64,000 nt of DNA from Caldilineaceae bacterium. GTDB taxonomy: Bacteria > Chloroflexota > Anaerolineae > Caldilineales > Caldilineaceae. This document shows, one piece after another, positions 36,088-46,042 of this stretch (positions are counted from its first letter, which is position 1; every line of letters begins with the position of its first letter). The notes beneath the pieces are model-generated. The model was not told the DNA's origin, made no database searches, and saw only the letters and a list, made by a program, of their open reading frames with translations. Both the position numbers and the translations under genes were made by a program. The stretch spans positions 32,884-96,883 of the forward strand of contig JAJEBF010000041.1 in assembly GCA_022824025.1 (NCBI GenBank). Direction: 5' to 3'.

Positions 36088-37317
36088 TCACCGGCCATCT
36101 GCCATTGCCGAGATGCGTTTCAGGGCGTTACGACCAAAGATGGTGAGGGCCTGGTCGTCGTTCACGGGGTGGAAGAGGCCAGGGCGGACATCGCGCAGAT
36201 AGCGTTCCAATGGCAGGCTGCGGGACATGGAGGCCCCACCCACGACGCGCACGGCGTGGTCGACGGCCTCGATGGCATTGTTGGTGACGGTAAACTTGGC
36301 GGCGAGCACGGCTGGGGTGAGTTCGTCGCGGCGCTCGCGGCATTCGTCCCAGTCATTGGCGGTGTTGTAGAGGAGGGCCCTGGCCTGGAGCAGGAGAAGC
36401 TCGGCCTGGCCGAGGCGGCGCTGGATACTTTCGAGCTCGGCGATTGGTTTGCCGAGGGCGGTGGGCACGCGTTTCGCGGCGTAACCGGCTGCGAAATCGA
36501 GGGCGGCCTGGGCTACGCCGAGGTAGACGGCCCCCACGGTGCAGATGAACCAGGCGTTGGCGGGCGCCTTGCCGGTTGTGCCTGGGCTGGGCGCGCCGCG
36601 TCCGATCATCTGCTCGTCGGTCACGCGGGCGTTGACGATTTTCAGATCGTGGCTGCCGGTGGCGCGCATGCCGAACGCGTCCCAGGTTTCAATGATTTCA
36701 AAGTGGGGGCCGGCGGGGATGACGAAGCGGGCGACGTGGCCGCTGCCGTCCTGCAGCGCGGCGGGGATGATAAAATAGTCCATTTCCGGGCTGAGGCTGG
36801 CAAAGGTTTTGAGCCCGTTGATGCGCCATGCGCGCTCGCCATTTTCCTGGACCGGTTCGGCGGTGGTTTCGGGGAGGCCGCCGCGACTGGGACTGCCCAG
36901 ATTGGGCTCGGTGGCGACGGAGTTGATGAGGGCGCCGCGTTCAACGGCGCCGCGGCAGACCTGGGCGAAGAGAGCCTGGGGCCAGCTGCCGCGGTCCGCT
37001 TTGGCGGCGGCGCCGGCGACGGTTGCCGCGGAACCGCCGATCACCTGCACGTGCATGACAAAGCTGAGCGCGGTGCTGCCGTCTCCCTGGGCCAGCGTCT
37101 CCATCGTCAGGGTTGACTCCAGGAGGTTTGCGCCCCAACCACCGAACTCCTCGGGGACGACGAGAGCGGGCAGCCCGGCCCGCCGGATGTCAGCGAAGTT
37201 TTCGTGCGGGAAGGATCCGTCGCGATCATGCTGGGCAGCCCGCTCGCGCAGCGCAGGGATCAGGCTGCTGGCAACGTCGATAAAGCGCTGCTGGCGTTTG
37301 TTTCGCGGGAAGAGCAT
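36088..37317 (-). CDS. Acyl-CoA dehydrogenase-family flavoprotein
   Basis: A 409-residue protein of the acyl-CoA dehydrogenase superfamily. The helical N-terminal domain ([20 protein letters not shown]), the middle beta domain ([20 protein letters not shown], then [11 protein letters not shown] and [14 protein letters not shown]) and the helical C-terminal domain with [20 protein letters not shown] are all recognisable. The C-terminal region lacks the usual IYEGT/YEG block that carries the catalytic Glu, reading [16 protein letters not shown] instead. That is more like the DszC/HsaA-type flavin monooxygenase branch. The reaction is therefore uncertain. It is divergent from the B12-binding mutase subunit. 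Confidence 0.85.
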   Translation of the reverse strand: MLFPRNKRQQRFIDVASSLIPALRERAAQHDRDGSFPHENFADIRRAGLPALVVPEEFGGWGANLLESTLTMETLAQGDGSTALSFVMHVQVIGGSAATVAGAAAKADRGSWPQALFAQVCRGAVERGALINSVATEPNLGSPSRGGLPETTAEPVQENGERAWRINGLKTFASLSPEMDYFIIPAALQDGSGHVARFVIPAGPHFEIIETWDAFGMRATGSHDLKIVNARVTDEQMIGRGAPSPGTTGKAPANAWFICTVGAVYLGVAQAALDFAAGYAAKRVPTALGKPIAELESIQRRLGQAELLLLQARALLYNTANDWDECRERRDELTPAVLAAKFTVTNNAIEAVDHAVRVVGGASMSRSLPLERYLRDVRPGLFHPVNDDQALTIFGRNALKRISAMADGR

Positions 37318-37513
37318 AGGACCTCCGAGACTGCCGTGCGTGTGCGGTTACAGACCACTGATCACAGTTCACCGTCCACAGGCGTTGCTGGCAACGCTTT
37401 TGGCGATGCGCAACGTGTATTTTAACATAGTTTTGACGGGATTCACGATTGAGGGACAGGCTTTTTCGCCTGTTTTCGAGCGAAAGTGCAGTTGCCGCGG
37501 GCATGAGGATTTG

Positions 37514-37915
37514 ATGAGAGATGACCAGATTCGGGTACTGATCGCCAAGCCGGGGCTTGACGGCCACGACCGCGGCGCCAAGGTGATCGCGAGGGCGTTG
37601 CGCGATGCCGGTTTCGAGGTGATTTACACGGGCATACGCCAGACGCCGCAGATGATCGCCGCGGCCGCCCTGCAGGAGGATGTGGATGTGGTGGGTCTGT
37701 CGATCCTCAGCGGCGCGCACATGACGCTCTGCCCCAAGGTGGTCGAACTGCTCCATGCCCAGGGTCAGGAGGATGTGCTTGTGCTGCTGGGCGGCATCAT
37801 CCCGGACGAGGATGCCGCCGAGTTGAAGGCGGCCGGCGTCCACGCGGTCTTTGGGCCTGGAACGTCATCGTCCGAGATCATCGCTTTCATCCGAGCTGCC
37901 ATGGCCGGCGGCTAG
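37514..37915 (+). CDS. Methylmalonyl-CoA mutase B12-binding subunit
   Basis: A 133-residue stand-alone cobalamin-binding domain, the small subunit type of methylmalonyl-CoA or related acyl-CoA mutases. The motif DGHDRGAKV (His near 18) supplies the lower cobalt ligand. [10 protein letters not shown] and [11 protein letters not shown] complete the DxHxxG-SxL-GG signature. The ATG at 37514 has GAGGA five bases upstream; the longer frame is rejected because it runs into the divergent gene. The substrate-binding large subunit is not in the window. MeaB follows after about 120 bases, a usual partner. Confidence 0.93.
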   Translation: MRDDQIRVLIAKPGLDGHDRGAKVIARALRDAGFEVIYTGIRQTPQMIAAAALQEDVDVVGLSILSGAHMTLCPKVVELLHAQGQEDVLVLLGGIIPDEDAAELKAAGVHAVFGPGTSSSEIIAFIRAAMAGG

Positions 37916-38033
37916 CGGGCGGCGTTTTGCGGGCGCCTGCGGCCTGGCGCCGCATGCTCCTGGAATCCCTGGTATACGTCTGTCCTATCCACCTGCCGCG
38001 GACCCCACTGGAAGCCGGCAACCGGTGTTGCCA

Positions 38034-39059
38034 ATGCCCAAATCAGCGCCCACTCAACAACTGATCGACGGTCTTCTGGAGGGGGACCGGCTCGCGCTGG
38101 CGCGCGCCATCAGCCGCGTGGAGGACGACGCGGCGGAGGCCGCGCGGATCGTGCGGGGCGTGTTCGCGCAGACGGGCCGGGCGCACCTGATCGGCGTCAC
38201 CGGCTCGCCCGGCACGGGCAAATCGACGCTGGTCTCGGCGCTGGCGGAGCGCTACCGCGCGCAGGAGCTGACCGTGGGCGTGCTGGCGGTGGACCCGACG
38301 AGCCCATTCAGCGGCGGCGCGCTGCTGGGGGATCGGGTGCGGATGACGGGCCACAGCGGCGACGCGGGCGTTTTCATCCGTTCGATGGCGACCCGCCGGG
38401 GGACGGGCGGGCTCGCGAGGGCGAGCGCAGACGCGATGCTGTTGCTGGACGCGGGCGGCTTTGACCGCGTCATTGTGGAAACGGTGGGCGCGGGCCAGGC
38501 GGAGATTGAGATCGCCAGCGTTGCCGATACGGTAGTGGTGGTCGAGGCGCCGGGCCTGGGAGACGAGGTGCAGGCGATCAAGGCGGGCCTGTTGGAGATC
38601 GCCGATATCTTCGCGGTCAATAAAGCAGACCGCAAGGGCGCGGGACGCACGGTCGCGGCGCTGGAGATGATGCTGGAGACAGGCGGCGCGGCGGCCCAAG
38701 CCGTGCTCCATCATGGGCAGCGCATGGAGATGGAGGCGGCAGCTTCTGAAACGGACGCGGAGGAGGGATGGCCGATCCCGGTTCTGGAGACGGTCGCGGT
38801 GAGCGGGGGCGGCGTTGACCAACTGCGGGATGCGCTCGAGAGGCACTGGGCATGGCTGGAGGGGAGCGGCGCACGGTCGGCGCGTGAAGGGAGGCGTCTT
38901 GGCCATATGCTGCAGACGCTCGTTCAGGCCGAGGTTCTGGCGCGGATGGAACGGACGCTGCTTCCGGGTCTGCGGTCGGATCTGGTGGAAGGGATGATGC
39001 GCCGGCAGATCGATCCCTACAGCGCCGCGGCTGAAATGGTCAAGAAGCTGTCGGGGTAG
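38034..39059 (+). CDS. meaB: MeaB-like GTPase, mutase chaperone
   Basis: A 341-residue G3E-type GTPase that protects and reloads B12-dependent methylmalonyl-CoA mutase. The ATG at 38034 begins MPKSAPTQQLIDGLLEGDR, the expected N-terminus. Walker A is GVTGSPGTGKSTLVSAL (about 53-69). VLAVDPTSPFSGGALLGDRV, FIRSMATRRGTGGLA, FDRVIVETVGAGQAEIEI and NKADRKGA are the remaining family blocks. The pairing with the B12 subunit supports a propionate/methylmalonyl-CoA pathway. Confidence 0.94.
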   Translation: MPKSAPTQQLIDGLLEGDRLALARAISRVEDDAAEAARIVRGVFAQTGRAHLIGVTGSPGTGKSTLVSALAERYRAQELTVGVLAVDPTSPFSGGALLGDRVRMTGHSGDAGVFIRSMATRRGTGGLARASADAMLLLDAGGFDRVIVETVGAGQAEIEIASVADTVVVVEAPGLGDEVQAIKAGLLEIADIFAVNKADRKGAGRTVAALEMMLETGGAAAQAVLHHGQRMEMEAAASETDAEEGWPIPVLETVAVSGGGVDQLRDALERHWAWLEGSGARSAREGRRLGHMLQTLVQAEVLARMERTLLPGLRSDLVEGMMRRQIDPYSAAAEMVKKLSG

Positions 39060-39175
39060 ACGCGCCGATCTCACGCGCAAGGATCGGGGCAGAGAATATG
39101 CCGCCATCCGGACCTTTGCGGACGCCTGCCAGCTGGCGTTCCACAGGCCTTCGGCATAAAGGGAGACCACGCCTC

Positions 39176-39751
39176 ATGCACAGTGCAGAAAATACTGACC
39201 CTATTTCAGATCAGACCGCCTGGAGTGAGCAGGAATACCTGGCGCTGGAGACCAACCGGCGCGTTGAATTCGACAACGGCTCTATTGAGGTGCATGGCGT
39301 GCCGACCGATAGGCACCAGGCAGGCATTCTGCACCTGAGCGTCGCTCTTTCTGGACTCGCCCGTTAGATCGGCGGTGTGGTGCGAACGGCCGGTATGCGC
39401 CTGCGCCTGTGGGATCGAAAGTACCGGGAACCGGATATCGTCTTTCTGCGCAACCGGGACAGCAACCTGCGGCAAGAGAACTTCTGGGATGGGGCCGATC
39501 TCGCAATTGAGATCGTCAGCCGCAGTCTTGAAGACCGGGAGCGGGACCTGGTGACGAAACGGACCGAGTATGCGCGGGCGGGCATACAGGAGTACTGGAT
39601 CGTCGACCCGGAACAGGAAACGGTTGTGGTTCTGTGGCTGGCCGGCGACGCGTACACCGAGGCGGGGCACTTTGGCCGCGGCGATACGGTTTCCTCCTCT
39701 CTTTTGCCAGAGCTTGCCCTGCCTGTGGAAGCGATCCTGGACGCGGACTGA
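39176..39751 (+). pseudogene. Uma2 (DUF820) gene interrupted by an in-frame TAG
   Basis: Two open frames, 39176-39367 and from 39368 to 39751, are in the same phase and together make one Uma2-family protein of about 191 residues. The family is PD-(D/E)XK-like. Here the blocks AWSEQEYLALETNRRVEFDN, REPDIVFLRNRD, DLAIEIVSRSLEDRERDLV and AGIQEYWIVDPEQETV are all kept. The only lesion is TAG at 39365-39367. The intact paralogue at 47296 has Gln (CAG) at this position (LAKQVGGV against LAR-stop-IGGV), so one C-to-T change explains it. The rest of the frame is undamaged, which suggests a recent event, readthrough or a sequencing error. Confidence 0.85.
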
Positions 39752-39778
39752 GCGCGCGGGCGGCGGCTGGGCTGTTGC

Positions 39779-42778
39779 CTACTCCGGCGCGGGCGGAGCG
39801 GTTGCGAGGTAAGTCAGGGCCGCCTGTTCGGCCTCCTCCTGGGCAAGGGGGAGGTCGTCAACTGTGATGACGCGATCCGGGTGGAGGAAGTGGAAAGATA
39901 CTTCCTTCACCTTGACGCGGGCCGCCCTGCTGAGGGCGAGCGCGTAGGCCCCGCCTTGAAGGCGATAGCGCGACCTGGCCTGCTCCATTTCATCTTCAGA
40001 GCGGACGGCGTCGGTCTTGTAATCGACGATGACGAAGCCGTCCTCTTCCTCGAACAGCAGATCGATGAAGCCTTCGACGATGCCGTCGCCGACGGGACCG
40101 GCGACCGGGGCCTCGCGCCACCAGCGTTTCGATGCCAGCGCGCGTTTGACGAGGAGGCTTTCCAGGGCCCGGCGCACAAGACGTGAAATCTCGGCGGCCT
40201 GCGCGGACACGCCTTCGGCAGAGGCTTGCGCGCGCACGTTTTCGTCCAGGTCGCCGGCGGTGTTCAGGTCGACGACCTGGAGGACGGCGTGCACCGCGCG
40301 GCCGATGTTGGTGCCGGCGCGTCCGCGGCGCCAGGGTTCATCGGGCACATCCTGTTCCTCTTTCGCTTCCTGGGCGAGACGGGTTGCGGCCGCGGAGATA
40401 GGACGGCTGCGGGCGGCGTAGAGCTCGCGCCTTTGCTCTTGCCAGCGCTGGCGCGCCTCGGCGGTGTCACCGGCTGTGACGGCGTCTGCGGCGGCGGCAA
40501 CCGGGGCGCGCGACGAGGGAACCGCCGGGAGATTGAGACACTGCCAGAGATGGTCAGCCCCCTCCATATATTCATTGATGCGAGCGGCAGCTGAGTTCCC
40601 GCCCCTCTTGTTTCGGTAAAGGCTGACAATGAGGTGGTCACGGGCGCGGGTCGCGGCAACGTAGATCAGCCGCACGCGTTCCTCTTCCCCACGCGCCTTT
40701 TCGAAATCTGCCAACTCTTCGTATCCGGCTGTTTGCAACCCGGCTTTGACCTCGATCCGGCCGCTCTTGCGATCGAACAGCACGGGATCGGGATTGGGCC
40801 CTCGCGTCGCGTTCAACCCGGCGAGGAGGACGATGGGGAACTCCAGCCCCTTGGCGCCGTGGACGGTCATCACGCTGACTGCGCCGGCATCGGACTCGCG
40901 GACGACCGTCTCGCGCGCTCTTGCATTTTCTTCGCGCTGGCGATCGGTCCAGGCGAGGAAAGCGCGCAGGGAGGCTTCTCCGGTTGCGGCGAAGGCGCGG
41001 GCGCGGTCGATGAGGAAGCCGTAGCGCGTCCAGCGGCCGCGCCACTGTCGCTCGTCGAGGGCCAGTTCTCGGAGCCGGCGGGCGCGTACGAACTGCTCGA
41101 TGAGTGCCGCCGGAGCGGTCCATCTGCGTTGTTCGTGAAACTCTTGCAGGACAGCCAGCGCGTCGGCGACGTTGCCACAAGGGGGGCTGTCTGCAGAGAG
41201 GTAATCGAACTGGCCGCCCTTGTCGATGAAAGTCAGCAGATCGGCGTCGGAGCAGGCGAAAGCAGGCGAGCGCAGCGCGGCCACGATCGCGACCGTGTTG
41301 GTCGGGTCGTCGATGGCGGCGAGACAGTTGAGCAGGTCGCGCGCCTCCTGGGTATTGTAGATGAGAGAGGCGCTTTCGAGCCGGTATGGAATGCCCGCGT
41401 CTTCGAAGGCGATTTCAAGCGCATCAAAGCCGGCGCGGCGCGGCATGAGTACGCAGATGTCCTGGTAGTCTGCAGGGCGTTTCGCCCCGTCGCCGTCTTC
41501 CGACCGGACCTGCCGCCCCTCCTTGATCACCGCCCGTATCGCGCTGGCAATGGCTTCGGCTTCCTGGCGGCGTACAACTCCCATATTCTCTTCGATTTCT
41601 TTACCTATGAATTGGATTGGGGGCGGCTGTTCATCCTGCGCGGCGGTCACGAGGGGTGAATATTCGGCCTGCGCTTCTCCCTGCATCCACTGGCTGAAGA
41701 GATGGTTGACCCAATCGATGACAGGCGACAACGAGCGGAAGTTCTGTTGGAGCAGCACGCTGGCTCCTCCGACCGCTTCACTTATCTGTCCGACCTGTTG
41801 AATGTCGGCGCGACGGAAGCGGTAGATGGACTGCTTGGGGTCGCCGACGATGAAGAGTTTGCCGTCCACGGGCTTCACCTTGCGCCAGTCCCGGGGACGG
41901 TCGTCGGGGTCAGTGCGACCGGACGTCTCTTCGGCCAGGAACATGGCGATTTCGGCCTGCAGCGGGTCTGTGTCCTGCATTTCGTCGATGAGGATGTGGG
42001 TGAAGCGAGCGCGGAAGTGGTCACGCGCCGGGAGATTATCGCGCAGCAGATCGCGTGCGAGGACGAGCATGTCAAGGAATTCGACGTTGCCGGCGGCCCG
42101 CCGTTCTTCGGCGTAGTCGAGCGTAAAGCGCTGCAGCAGTTCGAGCACGGGGATCAGTTCGGACGCCTGCTCGTCCTCGGTGGCCCGAGAGGCGGGGCGA
42201 GCAAAGGAGGCGGCGGCGACCAGATCGTAATTCTTGTGGAAACTGTCCGCGATCGTGCGCATGTGTTTCAGCGTCATGTCTGCAAACAGGGCAGAGCGGA
42301 GCGCCTGCTGCGCGGCGGGGTCGTCGAGGATCGTGTCGAGCCACTCTGTCCAGCGGTTTTCAAACGCGATCTCGGCCTCGATCTCGTCGCGGATGGTGAA
42401 GCCCGGCGGCAGACCGGCAGCCAGCGGACGCTCGCCCAGGAGGCTGCCGGCGAAGCTGTGCAGTGTCTGAATGGAGGCCTGGTCCAGTTCGGTCACGGCG
42501 CGCCGGCAACGTTCGCGCTGCGCCGGGGGCAGGCTGCTGTCATCTGCGGCCAGTTCGAGGCTCTCTGCAATGCGGGCGCGCAGCTCGGCGGCGGCCGACT
42601 CGGTGAATGTGATCGCGGCCACACCGCCCAGCCTTGCCCTACCGGTCTTGATGAGGGCGACGACGCGATCGACGAGACTGCGTGTTTTGCCCGTGCCGGC
42701 GCCGGCTTCGACGACCATATTTTCGTCGAGGCGTTCAAGGATTGCGTCGCGTGCCGGCTGATCGGAAAGCGCGCTCAT
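39779..42778 (-). CDS. addA: AddA-type UvrD helicase/exonuclease
   Basis: A 999-residue superfamily 1A helicase fused to a RecB-like nuclease, the A subunit of an AddAB/RexAB complex that processes double-strand breaks for RecA. Walker A is VEAGAGTGKTRSLVDRVV (about 22-39). The helicase motifs ITFTESAAAELRARI, ILIDEMQDTDPLQ, IVGDPKQSIYRFRRADI, SVMTVHGAKGLEFPIVLL and VRLIYVAATRARDHLIV follow. The nuclease motif is EGFIDLLFEEEDGFVIVDYK (near 905-925). The protein is shorter than Bacillus AddA (about 1230). Its ATG overlaps the addB-like stop by four bases. Confidence 0.93.
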   Translation of the reverse strand: MSALSDQPARDAILERLDENMVVEAGAGTGKTRSLVDRVVALIKTGRARLGGVAAITFTESAAAELRARIAESLELAADDSSLPPAQRERCRRAVTELDQASIQTLHSFAGSLLGERPLAAGLPPGFTIRDEIEAEIAFENRWTEWLDTILDDPAAQQALRSALFADMTLKHMRTIADSFHKNYDLVAAASFARPASRATEDEQASELIPVLELLQRFTLDYAEERRAAGNVEFLDMLVLARDLLRDNLPARDHFRARFTHILIDEMQDTDPLQAEIAMFLAEETSGRTDPDDRPRDWRKVKPVDGKLFIVGDPKQSIYRFRRADIQQVGQISEAVGGASVLLQQNFRSLSPVIDWVNHLFSQWMQGEAQAEYSPLVTAAQDEQPPPIQFIGKEIEENMGVVRRQEAEAIASAIRAVIKEGRQVRSEDGDGAKRPADYQDICVLMPRRAGFDALEIAFEDAGIPYRLESASLIYNTQEARDLLNCLAAIDDPTNTVAIVAALRSPAFACSDADLLTFIDKGGQFDYLSADSPPCGNVADALAVLQEFHEQRRWTAPAALIEQFVRARRLRELALDERQWRGRWTRYGFLIDRARAFAATGEASLRAFLAWTDRQREENARARETVVRESDAGAVSVMTVHGAKGLEFPIVLLAGLNATRGPNPDPVLFDRKSGRIEVKAGLQTAGYEELADFEKARGEEERVRLIYVAATRARDHLIVSLYRNKRGGNSAAARINEYMEGADHLWQCLNLPAVPSSRAPVAAAADAVTAGDTAEARQRWQEQRRELYAARSRPISAAATRLAQEAKEEQDVPDEPWRRGRAGTNIGRAVHAVLQVVDLNTAGDLDENVRAQASAEGVSAQAAEISRLVRRALESLLVKRALASKRWWREAPVAGPVGDGIVEGFIDLLFEEEDGFVIVDYKTDAVRSEDEMEQARSRYRLQGGAYALALSRAARVKVKEVSFHFLHPDRVITVDDLPLAQEEAEQAALTYLATAPPAPE

Positions 42779-45700
42779 CGGCTTGCCTCCTTGTCGGTCA
42801 TCGCAACATAATCAGCGAGGCGCGGATCGTTCATCTTGCGGCGCCAGTGGCCCTCGCGCCGCGTGGGACAGAGGGTTCTGAAGTCGCAGTATTTGCAGTT
42901 TTCTCCCTCTTTGCCCGGATTGGCGGGGAAAAAGCCGGCGCCGATGCCGTCGGTGATGGTGGCGGCGGCATCGCTGAAGGGTCCTAGTATCTCGTCGAGC
43001 GCGGCTGGACTTGGGGGGCGCGTTTTGAAGTTGCCCTTCTCGGTCACGAACCAGTATGCGACCTTTATGTCGACCCCATCGCCCAGAAGCTGACGGGCGG
43101 CGAGACCGTACACGGGCAGTTGGAGAAGTTTGCCGCGCTGGACGGGGTCTCTGTTCATGTTTGCGTAACTGCTCGTACCTCCTGTCTTGTAGTCGAGAAC
43201 GAGGGCGGTGTCGCCGGACGGTGAGAGGTCGATGCGGTCGATAACGCCCCGAAAACGAAGCGTGCCGGTCTTGGCATTCGGCCACTCGACGAACTCCAGC
43301 GGCGTCTGATTTTCGTTCCTGGCAATCCCGAACTCGCTCTCGACGGTCCCGGGCGAGACGCCGTGTCTTTTGCGCAGTTTGGCGTCTTCCTTGAGGAATC
43401 GGTCCAGGTCGTTGACAATCTCGTCCCTGGCCAACTTCCAGAGGAGCGGTTTGCCGGTGACGCCGCGCTGCTCGGCGTGCTGGAACTCCTCTTGCGCGAT
43501 CGTGAAGAGCTGGCGGCGCTGGTCATCAGTCCAGGGTTGGTCGGGGGCTGGGATTGCGTTCTGCTGCTGTGCGGTGAGGATGAAGCGTTCAAGGATCTTG
43601 TGCAGCAGGGACCCTCGGTCCAGGGCAGAGATCGCGGCCAGCTCTTCCGGTTGCTCGGGCGCGGCGATGCCGAGGACGTTTGAGAGAAAGTAGCGGAAGG
43701 GGCAGGTTGCCCAGGTCTGCAGGCGTGTCGGCGAGAAGACTTCACGGTTGGAAAGGCCGATGCGCCCGGAGGGAGAGATAGCCGACGAGAGGTCTCCGTC
43801 CCAGAGGGACAGTGGCCTACTATATCTGGCCCTTTGCATTTCGAGGGCGCGGGACAGCACGGCATTCGACTCCGGTTGAGCGAGATGGTGCGCGGCGATG
43901 GGGTTGCCGAGCTGGCGCCAGTGCGACAGCCGGTTGAGGTCGTAGTCGTGGATGTCGGCGGGCTGCGACGTGGAGACGGCGTTGATGCCGTGCTGGGCCG
44001 ATACGACTTCTTCAAACCAGGGTTGCTCCCGCAGCGAAGCCAGGTCGCGGGAAGAAGAGAGCATCGAAGGGTAGACGGACGCGCCGTAGAGGCGGGAGGC
44101 CTCTTCAAGGAACCAGCGGGACGGGTGTTGCTCGCGCTGGGCGATGTTGTCGCCGCGGGCGAAGGTGAGCACACGGGATTGTCCGGCCGCGGCGGCGGCG
44201 AGGTAGTCGTAGCGTTCGGCGGCGGCGGCGCGGGAAGGGAGTCCCGCGCGTTCACGTTCCTGTTGCGGCAGCAGGGGGTCGTCCGGGTGTTGCGCGGGCA
44301 CGAGGCCCTCGACCATGCCGAGGAGGAATACTTTTTCGAAACGCAGTCCGGCGGCGAGCCCGACAGGGCCGATGAACAGGCCTTCGCCCACAGCGCCGGC
44401 TCTTGCGGCGGATCGATTGAGCAGTTCGTCGAGCGCAGAGCGGAAAACGTCCAGGTCGGCGCGTTCTCCGACGTCGTCGAGAATCGCCAGCTCCTGAAGA
44501 GCCGCCATTAGTCTTTCGTGGTTGTCCCGTTCCCGGGTTGGAAGCGACGCTTCGTCAAGGTAGTGGGCGATAAGCTCGCCGGCCCACGTGACGAACGCCG
44601 ACCAGGTCTGGTTGTTCTCAGCTTGGGTGAGGGTATCGTGCAGCCTCAGCATAAAGCTGTGCAAAGACCAGGCTTCCGCCGCCGACTGTTGCAACGCTTT
44701 TTGCCCGCCTTCGGACATCTCTTCGTCCTGGCTTGCGGCTTTGCTCTGCCGGGCCCTGGCGAAGTTGGCCAGTCGGTCGCGCCACTGGTTGATGCCGGCA
44801 ATGACGCCGGCTTCGCGGGAAATCGCGTCCCAGCGCGAGGGGCTGAAGACGGCCGCGCCTGCTTTGACCGGGCAGGCGGTGAGCCAGCGCATCACCTCTT
44901 CCCTGGGCAGGTCGCCGGCGGCAAGATCGACGAGGCCTTTGAGCATGCGCCCGACCGGGGTCGCGGCCAGTGATGTCGTTGAGGGGCCGGCGACCGGGAT
45001 ACAGGCGGCGGCGAGTTGATCCGCGATGAGCGCGGCATACGGTTCCCGCCGCCAGTAGAAGATCGCCATGCGGTGGAAGGGTGTGCCCGCGTGCGCTGCT
45101 GCCGCGATCGACCTGACCACGCCGCGCGCCTCTTCGCCGGTTTCGGGGGTGACGAGCAGGCGGGCTGGTCGCGGCGGAGGCGGCGGGGACGCAGGCGGCG
45201 CGGCGACTTCAGGGAGGATGCTGTCAGCCTCCGGATCGCGGGTGGCGGCCAGAATGGTCGCACAGCGCCATGCGCCGCGAAGCGCGTCAAGCAGACGTTC
45301 CTCGGCGGGCGAAAGTGTACGCGGCAAGTAGGCAATGACGCGGCCGAGGTCGGTGAGGGCCGTAGCGGCGCGGTCGGACTCTACAGCTTTTGCGGCGGCA
45401 TCAGCGAGTGTTTCCCGGTCGTAGTATGCCGCGGCAAGGTTGCGATAGCGTGCGTACAGGCGGGCGATTTCGCTGGGAATGCCCCCGCGTCGTTCGAGCG
45501 CGTTGAGGGCCTCGGGAGCGGCGTAGAGAAGGTCGCGAAAGGTCTTGCGCAGGCTTGTGTGGAAGACATGATGGGTCCGAAAGGGCTTAAGCTCACCTGC
45601 GGCCTGGCTGGCTACGCGGCGCACGAGGGCAAATTCGATGGGGGGCTTGAGCGGCAGCCGGCCGGCCGCGGCCAGACTGGCGGCTCCGAGCAGCTCTGCG

Positions 45701-45900
45701 AGGCGCGGGAGCGGCATGAAGCGCACGTTGACAAGGCCGCGCCGGCCGAGGTCGCGGCGCAGGTGGAGGCCGGCATAGGGAGATGGCACGACGACGGTGA
45801 CGGGCGCGAAGGGGTCTTCAGCCTTAAAGTCGCGCAGGAGGCGCTCCAGGCTCTCCTGGGCCTGTTCGATGTGTACGACATGCTGGGGGGATTGCGGCAT
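42775..45900 (-). CDS. addB: AddB-type nuclease subunit with Fe-S cysteines
   Basis: A 1041-residue PD-(D/E)XK-family protein, the B partner of the adjacent helicase. The nuclease core is FRGVIDRIDLSPSGDTALVL followed by DYKTGG (near 885-906). Four cysteines fit the AddB iron-sulfur pattern: one in WATCPFRYFLS (near 731) and three in CKYCDFRTLC (near 1003-1012, C-x2-C-x5-C). The N-terminus (VTVVVPSPYAGLHLRRDLGR) lacks the Walker A motif seen in classical AddB, so it is probably a non-ATPase scaffold and nuclease. It is translated just before addA with a four-base overlap. Confidence 0.9.
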   Translation of the reverse strand: MPQSPQHVVHIEQAQESLERLLRDFKAEDPFAPVTVVVPSPYAGLHLRRDLGRRGLVNVRFMPLPRLAELLGAASLAAAGRLPLKPPIEFALVRRVASQAAGELKPFRTHHVFHTSLRKTFRDLLYAAPEALNALERRGGIPSEIARLYARYRNLAAAYYDRETLADAAAKAVESDRAATALTDLGRVIAYLPRTLSPAEERLLDALRGAWRCATILAATRDPEADSILPEVAAPPASPPPPPRPARLLVTPETGEEARGVVRSIAAAAHAGTPFHRMAIFYWRREPYAALIADQLAAACIPVAGPSTTSLAATPVGRMLKGLVDLAAGDLPREEVMRWLTACPVKAGAAVFSPSRWDAISREAGVIAGINQWRDRLANFARARQSKAASQDEEMSEGGQKALQQSAAEAWSLHSFMLRLHDTLTQAENNQTWSAFVTWAGELIAHYLDEASLPTRERDNHERLMAALQELAILDDVGERADLDVFRSALDELLNRSAARAGAVGEGLFIGPVGLAAGLRFEKVFLLGMVEGLVPAQHPDDPLLPQQERERAGLPSRAAAAERYDYLAAAAAGQSRVLTFARGDNIAQREQHPSRWFLEEASRLYGASVYPSMLSSSRDLASLREQPWFEEVVSAQHGINAVSTSQPADIHDYDLNRLSHWRQLGNPIAAHHLAQPESNAVLSRALEMQRARYSRPLSLWDGDLSSAISPSGRIGLSNREVFSPTRLQTWATCPFRYFLSNVLGIAAPEQPEELAAISALDRGSLLHKILERFILTAQQQNAIPAPDQPWTDDQRRQLFTIAQEEFQHAEQRGVTGKPLLWKLARDEIVNDLDRFLKEDAKLRKRHGVSPGTVESEFGIARNENQTPLEFVEWPNAKTGTLRFRGVIDRIDLSPSGDTALVLDYKTGGTSSYANMNRDPVQRGKLLQLPVYGLAARQLLGDGVDIKVAYWFVTEKGNFKTRPPSPAALDEILGPFSDAAATITDGIGAGFFPANPGKEGENCKYCDFRTLCPTRREGHWRRKMNDPRLADYVAMTDKEASR

Positions 45901-46042
45901 GTGTGATGTCTCCGTTGCGGGGCGTACGGTACGCGGTCGGTCGGCTATTCAGTTGAGTATACGACAGGATCTGCGGTGGCCGCATATATTTGTATGTTGG
46001 AGAGGGAGGCGCGCCGCGAACATGCGGCGGGCGGTTGGCGGG

